This document shows positions 1 to 5,389 of a stretch of 9,209 nucleotides of DNA, piece by piece. Location: contig DIAV01000309.1 of NCBI GenBank assembly GCA_002415895.1, positions 1-9,209 of the forward strand. Direction: 5' to 3'. The stretch is from Anaerolineales bacterium UBA5069 (GTDB taxonomy: Bacteria; Chloroflexota; Anaerolineae; Caldilineales; Caldilineaceae). The notes beneath the pieces are model-generated. The model was not told the DNA's origin and made no database searches. It saw only the letters and a program-made list of their open reading frames with translations. How positions within the stretch are numbered: position 1 is the stretch's first letter; each line of letters starts with the position of its first letter. A program made the position numbers and the translations under genes.

Positions 1-29
1 GCCGCACCTTCGCGGATTGCAGAGGGATT

Positions 30-1571
30 GTGCATAGACTGTTTCTTACGCGGCAGAAGCTGACAACTCTCATCCTCGCGCTGGGGCTGCTGGGCGCGCT
101 CTTTGCGCCGTGGGCGGCGCGGGCACAGACTGCGGGCGCGCCCCCCACGCGCAACTGGGCCATCAGCCTCGCCATTGCACCTGGCGCACCTGATCGAGTG
201 CTCACGGGTGTTCTCAACGCGCCTGATCCGCCCACTGTCTTCCGCACGGGTGATGGTGCTGTCTCGTGGGCGCCGGCCGTGGCCGGGCTGCCCGCCAACA
301 TCAGCGTCTCGGGCGTGGCCTTTGATCCGCAAAACCCCAATGTGGTGCTTGCGGCTGATGGCGTGGCTGGTCTGCTTTTCCGCAGCGATGACGGCGGCGC
401 AAACTGGACAGAGCTGCAAGGCGCGCGCGCCCTGTTGAGCGAGACGAGCGCCGTGGGCGAACTCTACGCTGCGGTGGAGCGTGGTGTTACGACCTGGTAT
501 GCCTCAACGCGCTTCGATGGCGTCTTCCGCAGTCAGGACACGGGCAACACATGGGTGAGGCTGGACGCGGGCCTTGTGGGCGAGGCGCGGCGCGTGCGCG
601 AGGTCGTGATCTGGCGCGACACCCTCTTTGCCGGCACCCATGATGGCGTTTATATCTACGATCCGCCCTCGGCAGCGTGGGTGCGCTCCAGCGGCTTCCC
701 CGGCCTTCTCATTGTCTTCAGCCTCACAACCGTGGGTGATGTACTTTACGCGGGCAGTGGCGAGGGCATTCTTTACTCCAGTGACGCGCAGACATGGGCG
801 CGCGCCGGCGCTTTTCCAGCTACAATTGTCTATGACATGGTGCAGGCGGGTGATGTGGTAGTGGCCGCAACGGACATCGGCATCTTCACAGGGATTGGCG
901 ACACCTGGCAGCAGGCCACGCTGAACGGTGCACCCTATGCGGGCGTCTCTTATGCGGTGGACAATACGCCCAGGGCCCCGCGTACAATTTATGTGGGTAC
1001 GGAAGTGGATTGGGTGCTGCGTAGCGATGATCAGGGGCGCACCTTCTACGCTGTCGCGGGTATGCCACCGCTGGATGTTGTAGCAGCCCTGGCAACGCCT
1101 ACACCCACGGCCACCCCCACACCGCTGCCCACCGACACACCCACTGCAACGCCCACGGCCACCTTTACGCCCACACCCACGGAGACGGCGACGCCCACCA
1201 ATACGCCGCTGCCGACGGACACGCCGACGATTACACCTACGCCCACCGAGACGCCTACGGCCACAATCACGCCGCTGCCCACCAACACACTCACCGCGGC
1301 GGAGAAGCTGGCGCTCATCCCCACGGCCACACCCACACCCACAAACACGGCCACACCCACCAACACGCCCACGCCAACGATTACGCCGACGGCCACAGCA
1401 ACGCCCACGGCGACGGAGACGCCTACGATTACCCCCACCTCGCCGCCGATTGACTTCGAGAAGATCGCCAGGACAACGCTGCCGCCCCTCTTCCTGGGGT
1501 TGGGCGTGGTGGCGATGCTGCTTGTGCTGGGCGCAGCGCTGGCGATTTTGCGCGGGCCGAAAGATATTTAG
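30..1571 (+). CDS. Secreted Asp-box beta-propeller on a Thr-Pro stalk with C-terminal membrane anchor
   Basis: Predicted surface-displayed protein of 513 residues; substrate or partner unknown. A signal peptide covers residues 1-32 (basic start, hydrophobic core 11-28, likely cleavage after ARA, before Q33). Residues 41-347 hold about seven blade motifs of the BNR/Asp-box kind: [64 protein letters not shown] and [11 protein letters not shown]. This suggests one seven-bladed propeller, as in sialidase-like, YCF48-like or photosystem-assembly-like folds; no sialidase active-site set is evident, so I infer a binding or scaffold role. Residues about 355-471 are an almost pure Thr-Pro stalk. Residues 484-507 form a membrane helix followed by RGPKDI, placing the propeller outside. 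The start is GTG with AGAGGG only 3 bases upstream; the frame stays open to the window edge, so an earlier start is possible, but the signal peptide supports this one. Fold confidence is high, function unknown. Confidence 0.85.
   Translation: MHRLFLTRQKLTTLILALGLLGALFAPWAARAQTAGAPPTRNWAISLAIAPGAPDRVLTGVLNAPDPPTVFRTGDGAVSWAPAVAGLPANISVSGVAFDPQNPNVVLAADGVAGLLFRSDDGGANWTELQGARALLSETSAVGELYAAVERGVTTWYASTRFDGVFRSQDTGNTWVRLDAGLVGEARRVREVVIWRDTLFAGTHDGVYIYDPPSAAWVRSSGFPGLLIVFSLTTVGDVLYAGSGEGILYSSDAQTWARAGAFPATIVYDMVQAGDVVVAATDIGIFTGIGDTWQQATLNGAPYAGVSYAVDNTPRAPRTIYVGTEVDWVLRSDDQGRTFYAVAGMPPLDVVAALATPTPTATPTPLPTDTPTATPTATFTPTPTETATPTNTPLPTDTPTITPTPTETPTATITPLPTNTLTAAEKLALIPTATPTPTNTATPTNTPTPTITPTATATPTATETPTITPTSPPIDFEKIARTTLPPLFLGLGVVAMLLVLGAALAILRGPKDI
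1092..1442 (+). repeat. Thr-Pro (TPT) low-complexity coding repeat
   Basis: This stretch encodes the stalk of the beta-propeller protein (residues about 355-471). The DNA is a degenerate array of ACGCCCAC- and ACACCCAC-like units. A higher-order unit beginning PLPT recurs at residues 365, 393 and 415. The array is broken once by [10 protein letters not shown] (residues 421-430, bases 1290-1319), the only stretch without the Thr-Pro pattern. Such stalks are common between a folded outer domain and a membrane anchor in Chloroflexota surface proteins and are probably extended and possibly O-glycosylated; that last point is inference. Confidence 0.9.
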
Positions 1572-1597
1572 GGCTGAAGTCACATGCAGATCGACAA

Positions 1598-1738
1598 TTT
1601 CAACGCGAGGGCGCAAGGTGCGCAAGGACGCAAGGGAAAAGCCACAGCAGGTATGGCGTCGTCTCAATGTGTGCAGTTGCTTTACGTGCTGTGGCTTTTC
1701 CCTTGCGTCCTTGCGCACCTTGCGCCCTCGCATTGAAA
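1598..1738. repeat. Large inverted repeat, 52-base arms with a 37-base loop
   Basis: The left arm (1598-1649) and right arm (1687-1738) are reverse complements over 52 bases with a single mismatch (AAC in one arm against AAT in the other); 1650-1686 is the loop. Within each arm the heptamer CGCAAGG occurs three times (left arm at 1612, 1621 and 1629). It lies between the stalk-protein gene and the murE-like gene, ending 30 bases before the latter. RNA from either strand would fold into a very long hairpin. There is no T-run after the right arm, so it is not a classic intrinsic terminator, although it could still block read-through or stabilise an mRNA end. The near-identity of the arms suggests a dispersed palindromic (REP- or MITE-like) element rather than a one-off regulatory hairpin. 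It contains no plausible gene. Confidence 0.93.
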
Positions 1739-1768
1739 CTGCTGCTTTCATAAGGATTCAAGTTTAGC

Positions 1769-3373
1769 ATGACCACACTCGCCGCGCTTGCCGCGCACAT
1801 AGCACCCAATGCAGCGCATCAACTGCCCGATGTTGCTGTGCTGCATGTCACCGCCGACAGCCGCACCGTTGCGCGGGGCACGCTCTTTTTTGCCGTGAGC
1901 GGTGGACGCGTCGACGGCCATCGCTTCATTGCAGATGCGTTGCAGCGGGGCGCAGTTGGCGCTGTGGGCACGGCAGCACGCGCCGCGCTCGAAAGTGGCG
2001 GGCTGTTGCCACCTGATGCGCCCTACATACAGGTTGAGGAAAGCCGCACCGCCCTCGCCGCCGCCGCCGCGTACCTGTACGGATTCCCCAGTCGCAGCCT
2101 CACCGTGATTGGCGTGACCGGCACGGACGGCAAGACAACCACCTCCAGCATTCTCGAGAGCATCCTCGTTGCGGCAACGGCCGTGCCCGATGCGCCATTG
2201 GGCCGCGTGGGTGTTGTTACGACCGTGGGCGCACGCATTGGCGGCAGCGAGATGGATACCGGCTTGCATGTAACCACGCCGGACGCCCCCGATGTGCAGC
2301 GTTTTCTGGCCGAAATGCGCGACGCCGGCTGCACCTATGCCGTTGTCGAGAGCACCAGCCACGGGCTGCATCAGCGGCGCGTTGGCTCTGTGGAGTACGA
2401 TGTAGCAGTCGTTACCAACATAACGCACGAGCATTTGGATTATCACGGCACGCGCGATGCCTACGTTGCGGCCAAGGCGCTGCTCTTCCGCGCGCTCTTT
2501 GCAGAGCCTACCAAGCCGGAGGCGCCGCGTTGCGCCGTCCTCAATCGCGACGATGCAGGCAGCTACGACGCGCTGCGCGCCGCGCTGGCCGACGAAGCCG
2601 CGCGCACAGGCCGCAGCGTGGAGCAGCGCAGCTACAGTCTGGATGCAGCCTGTGGCCCCGATGTGGGCGCCGCCCATATTGACTACCGTGCCGATGCCAC
2701 CTACTTTGATGTGCAGTGGTGGGGCGGGCCGCCCTTTGCGCTGGCGTCGCGCCTGATTGGCGAGTTCAATGTGGCGAATGTGCTGGCGGCTACCACGGCG
2801 GCGCTGGCGCTGGGCATTGCGCCGCAGGCGATTGCCGCAGGTGTTGCGGCCTTCGCGGGGGTGCTGGGCCGCATGGAACGCATGGACCGTGGCCAGCCCT
2901 TTTTGGCGATTGTGGACTTTGCCCATTCGCCTGCAAGCCTCGAACGCGCGCTGAAGACGCTGCGCCCGCTGGTGGGCACAGGCGCAACCGGCGCGCCGGG
3001 ACGGTTGATTGCCGTCTTCGGCAGCGCCGGCCTGCGCGACCGCGCCAAGCGCCGCTGGATGGGCCAGATTAGCGGCAGGCTGGCCGACTATACCATCATC
3101 ACCGCCGAGGACCCGCGCACCGAGGATGTGCTCGACATCTGCGCCGAGATTGAAGCAGGCGTGCGCGAATCTGTCGATGCCAATCACTACCGCGTAATTG
3201 CCGACCGCACAGAAGCCATCCACGCAGCCATTGCCATGGCGCAGCCGGGCGACATTGTGGCAGCGTTTGGCAAGGGGCACGAGCGCAGCATGTGCTATGG
3301 CGTGATAGAGCACCCCTGGAGTGACCAGGCCGCCATGCTTGCCGCGCTGGACGCGCTGGACGCGCGTAGATGA
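1769..3373 (+). CDS. murE: MurE-family UDP-N-acetylmuramyl-tripeptide synthetase (variant motifs)
   Basis: Cytoplasmic Mur ligase of 534 residues, close to usual MurE length. The family ATP-dependently adds the third amino acid (meso-DAP, Lys or Orn) to UDP-MurNAc-Ala-Glu. The domains run in order: N-terminal UDP-binding part with TADSRTVARGTLFFAVSG (about 28-45); central ATPase with P-loop GTDGKTTT (118-125), the ESTSHGLHQRRVG and NITHEHLDYHGT segments, and the probable carbamylated Lys236 in YVAAKALLF; hinge GEFNVANVLAA; GRMERM and VDFAHSP; C-terminal domain with FGSAGLRDRAKR (417-428), AEDPRTED (E447-R450) and FGKGHE. Departures from typical MurE are EDPR instead of DNPR, EH instead of DH in the HLDYHG segment, and SAGLRDRAKR instead of a GGDRDxGKRP-like string. 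The amino-acid substrate therefore cannot be read safely. The start is ATG; AAGGA (1752-1756) lies 12 bases upstream, rather far. No other mur gene is adjacent. A MurE-like paralogue for another substrate is possible. Confidence 0.85.
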   Translation: MTTLAALAAHIAPNAAHQLPDVAVLHVTADSRTVARGTLFFAVSGGRVDGHRFIADALQRGAVGAVGTAARAALESGGLLPPDAPYIQVEESRTALAAAAAYLYGFPSRSLTVIGVTGTDGKTTTSSILESILVAATAVPDAPLGRVGVVTTVGARIGGSEMDTGLHVTTPDAPDVQRFLAEMRDAGCTYAVVESTSHGLHQRRVGSVEYDVAVVTNITHEHLDYHGTRDAYVAAKALLFRALFAEPTKPEAPRCAVLNRDDAGSYDALRAALADEAARTGRSVEQRSYSLDAACGPDVGAAHIDYRADATYFDVQWWGGPPFALASRLIGEFNVANVLAATTAALALGIAPQAIAAGVAAFAGVLGRMERMDRGQPFLAIVDFAHSPASLERALKTLRPLVGTGATGAPGRLIAVFGSAGLRDRAKRRWMGQISGRLADYTIITAEDPRTEDVLDICAEIEAGVRESVDANHYRVIADRTEAIHAAIAMAQPGDIVAAFGKGHERSMCYGVIEHPWSDQAAMLAALDALDARR

Positions 3374-3456
3374 GCGCGCAAAACGACAATGCAGTTGTGT
3401 GCGCGCACACGCCTGGCCTGGCTTTTGAGATGTCCTGCGCGTGCCGCGCATCACTC

Positions 3457-3485
3457 TTGTTTGCAGGCGCAACCTGATGTATGAT
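3457..3485 (+). promoter_or_regulatory. Candidate sigma70-type promoter for the lipoprotein gene
   Basis: TTGTTT (3457-3462) and TATGAT (3480-3485) are separated by exactly 17 bases. Transcription would begin near 3492 and give a leader of about 140 bases before the ATG at 3634. It is the best promoter-like match I found by eye in the 3374-3627 gap. The rest of that gap shows no gene and no clear operator or riboswitch. Confidence 0.45.
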
Positions 3486-3620
3486 CAGTGCGCTGGTATC
3501 ATTCCTGCGGTCTATGGGCAAACCTGCGCCTGAGCTCTTATGCGCCCATGGTGCATCCACGCCTGGCTCCCGGCCGCTTTGTTTTGCAGACACGAATAAA
3601 CACCCGAACTGTTAGAATTG

Positions 3621-3628
3621 AAGGAGAG
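3621..3628 (+). promoter_or_regulatory. Shine-Dalgarno AAGGAGAG that decides the lipoprotein start
   Basis: AAGGAGAG is a strong ribosome-binding site. Its AGGAG core (3622-3626) lies 7 bases before the ATG at 3634 but only 1 base before the in-frame GTG at 3628, so ATG 3634 is the better start. Confidence 0.75.
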
Positions 3629-3633
3629 TGCGC

Positions 3634-5310
3634 ATGCAGGCCAAAACGCGCGTGTGGCCGGCCATTCTGGCCGTCCTGTTCCTCACCTTGTTGCTCGCAG
3701 CATGCGGCGGCGGAACAAGCGGGAAGACATGGTTCAACTTACCCTCCGCCAGGCTGGACGTTCAACCCAACGGCACGGCCAGCTACTATGGGCTGCCCAT
3801 CCCCGCCCAACTGGTTGCCCCTGCGCAAATTGAAATGCTGCAATCGCTGGACGCTCAGGAGATTGAAGCGCGCTTTGGCTACAATGGCATTCGCGCCTCG
3901 CTGAACGGCGATCAACTGCCCTCGCTGGCATGGGACGCTGAATCCCAGCAGACACTCCAGGAACTCGTCCCCACGGTGCCTGGGTTGCCGTACGCGAACC
4001 TGATCTCGAACGCGCTGCCCTGGCTGCGCAAGGTTGGTTCGGGCGTTGCCATTGAGTTGCCGCTTGCCGAGGGCGCGACGCGCCTCGACATCCCGCGCTG
4101 GCGCAGCGAGGCTGAAGTCACGCCCGAGGTGGTGGACACCCCTTCCTTCGGCCCCATTGAGCTCAGCAGTGTCACCTTTGACGAGCAGGGTAACGGCTTT
4201 TTAGGCGCCGTACCGCTGAGCAGCCTGGGCGCGCCTGTATCGCTGCCCCCGGCCACAGTGCAACTGCTCAACAGCCTGGGTGTAGAGAAGTTGACGATCA
4301 ACACCCAGCCCGACGGGCTGCACCTGACGCTTAACGAGCGACCCTTGCCCACACTGGCCTACAACGCGGAATCGCTGGGGCGCACCATGGGCCTGGTCAA
4401 CAAGTTGATGCCTGATCTGGCCATGGGCGACACGCTCAACACAGTGGCCAGCGTGCTGCCTGCGGCTGACGCGACCATTGCCGTGACCTTTAACGGCGAA
4501 CCCGCCGGCGTGACGGATTTGCGCAACCTCAATGTGTCCCTCAATGCGGATGGCTCTGTCTCGGCGCTGGGGATTACCCTGCCGGGCGGCCCCATGCTGC
4601 CTGCGTCGCTCATGCAGCAGCTGCAAGACGCAAACCTGCAGAACGTACAGGTCGCGCTCAACAAGGGTGGCCTGAGCATTGTCAACAACGGCCAGCCCTT
4701 CCCTGCCATCTCCTGGACGCCTGCCGGTGTTGACCTGCTGGCAACGCTGGCGCCTGCACTGGCCGGTGTTTCCGCCGACCAGGTGCGCGGTATTGTGAAT
4801 GTAATTGACCAATCGGACGTGGGCCTGAATATTGCGCTGCCCGGCGCCGAAGCAGCACCGGCCCCTGCCGAGGGCGCGGCCGCCGCACCCACCTTTGCGC
4901 CGGTGGATCTGGGTGATTTCGCCCCGCCCATCATTCAGGCGCAATTGCAGATGGACGCTGCCGGCAATGTGACGCAGCTTGGTAACATTGCTATGGCTGA
5001 TGTGGCCTCGATGGGTATTCCAGCATCGATTGCACTGCCCGCCAATGTCGTGGACATTCTCAAGTCCACGGGCGCCAAGCAGTTGTCGATTGTGACCGAT
5101 GGTCAGGGCCATGCTGATGTAACGCTGGATGGCCAGCCCGCGATCAGCCTTGACTTTGACTCGGATTCGCTGCGCGCGTTGCTGACAACGCTGAAGCCGA
5201 TGATCAACGTGCCGCTGCTTGACAACCCGGTGGTGAGCCAGCTCATTGATGAGCAGATCATGCCGCTTGCGCCCGGTGCGCAGGTGAACATTGGCGTCGC
5301 GCTGCCCTAG
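3634..5310 (+). CDS. Lipoprotein built of four diverged tandem repeats; function unknown
   Basis: Predicted 558-residue lipoprotein that I cannot assign to a known family. The N-terminus is a lipoprotein signal peptide: Lys and Arg, a hydrophobic core, then lipobox LLAAC with Cys24 (codon 3703-3705), so the mature protein should be lipid-anchored outside the membrane. The rest is four related modules: residues 40-143, 176-290, 299-403 and 435-558. Each opens with a D/N-x-x-G turn, continues with an LG- or GLP-type segment and a helix containing LPA or LPP, then an NG-type hairpin (LNGDQLPSLAWDAES, LNERPLPTLAYNAES, NNGQPFPAISWTPAG, LDGQPAISLDFDSDS), a helix rich in Leu ending near P-x-L/I, and usually a closing strand of I-x-LP type. 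An Ala-Pro linker (about 404-432) separates modules 3 and 4. There are no catalytic motifs and no Cys beyond the lipobox that I noticed, so a binding or structural role is likely. It has its own candidate promoter and a strong terminator, suggesting a monocistronic unit. Confidence 0.87.
   Translation: MQAKTRVWPAILAVLFLTLLLAACGGGTSGKTWFNLPSARLDVQPNGTASYYGLPIPAQLVAPAQIEMLQSLDAQEIEARFGYNGIRASLNGDQLPSLAWDAESQQTLQELVPTVPGLPYANLISNALPWLRKVGSGVAIELPLAEGATRLDIPRWRSEAEVTPEVVDTPSFGPIELSSVTFDEQGNGFLGAVPLSSLGAPVSLPPATVQLLNSLGVEKLTINTQPDGLHLTLNERPLPTLAYNAESLGRTMGLVNKLMPDLAMGDTLNTVASVLPAADATIAVTFNGEPAGVTDLRNLNVSLNADGSVSALGITLPGGPMLPASLMQQLQDANLQNVQVALNKGGLSIVNNGQPFPAISWTPAGVDLLATLAPALAGVSADQVRGIVNVIDQSDVGLNIALPGAEAAPAPAEGAAAAPTFAPVDLGDFAPPIIQAQLQMDAAGNVTQLGNIAMADVASMGIPASIALPANVVDILKSTGAKQLSIVTDGQGHADVTLDGQPAISLDFDSDSLRALLTTLKPMINVPLLDNPVVSQLIDEQIMPLAPGAQVNIGVALP
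3751..5307 (+). repeat. Four tandem protein-level modules within the lipoprotein gene
   Basis: The modules lie at about 3751-4062, 4159-4503, 4528-4842 and 4936-5307. They are recognisable in protein (NG-x-PLP hairpin, the LP-containing helix, and closing I-x-LP or V-x-LP strand) but well diverged in DNA, so the duplication is old. Boundaries are by eye and could move by about ten residues. Confidence 0.75.
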
Positions 5311-5323
5311 GCAGAAAAACAGC

Positions 5324-5377
5324 CCAACAATAAAAAGGCGGCGCCCCCCATGGGGTGCGCCGCCTTTTTATTGTTGG
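5324..5377. terminator. Bidirectional intrinsic terminator between convergent genes
   Basis: The arms 5324-5344 and 5357-5377 are perfect 21-base reverse complements. The core stem GGCGGCGC/GCGCCGCC is flanked by AAAAA on the left and TTTTT on the right, and is extended inward by CCCC/GGGG around an AT loop after one mismatch. On either strand the GC stem is followed by TTTTTATTGTT, so it can terminate both the lipoprotein gene (stop 13 bases away) and the oppositely oriented ligase gene (stop 12 bases away). Confidence 0.95.
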
Positions 5378-5389
5378 AGGTAGCAGGGA

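Noticed and set aside
1046..1438. Minus-strand open frame giving a Val-Gly repeat protein
   Set aside because: The VGVGVAVGV pattern is the exact antisense reading of the Thr-Pro codons, not an independent elastin-like gene.
1092..1442. CRISPR or tandem-repeat array
   Set aside because: The units are short, degenerate, have no spacers and are codon-phased inside a coding frame.
1470..1571. LPXTG-type sortase signal at the end of the propeller protein
   Set aside because: The segment before the C-terminal helix reads TTLPPLF with no LPxTG-like motif, and the tail has a single Arg and Lys, so simple membrane anchoring is more likely.
504..1751. Minus-strand open frame (415 codons) opposite the propeller gene, running through the inverted repeat
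   Set aside because: The translation is dominated by Arg, Gly and Cys runs produced by the Thr-Pro repeat on the other strand, and its N-terminus is just the inverted repeat translated.
3374..3406. Hairpin GCGCGCA...TGCGCGC right after the murE-like stop codon as a terminator
   Set aside because: The stem is only seven pairs with a large interior, and no T-run follows, so it is not convincing as an intrinsic terminator.
1748..3472. Long minus-strand open frame (574 codons) opposite the murE-like gene
   Set aside because: Low-complexity Ala/Arg/Gly/His composition without recognisable motifs; the plus strand carries unmistakable Mur ligase signatures.
4201..5112. Minus-strand open frame (303 codons) opposite the lipoprotein gene
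   Set aside because: Arg/Gln/His-rich shadow with no start signal; the plus frame has a lipobox and repeats.
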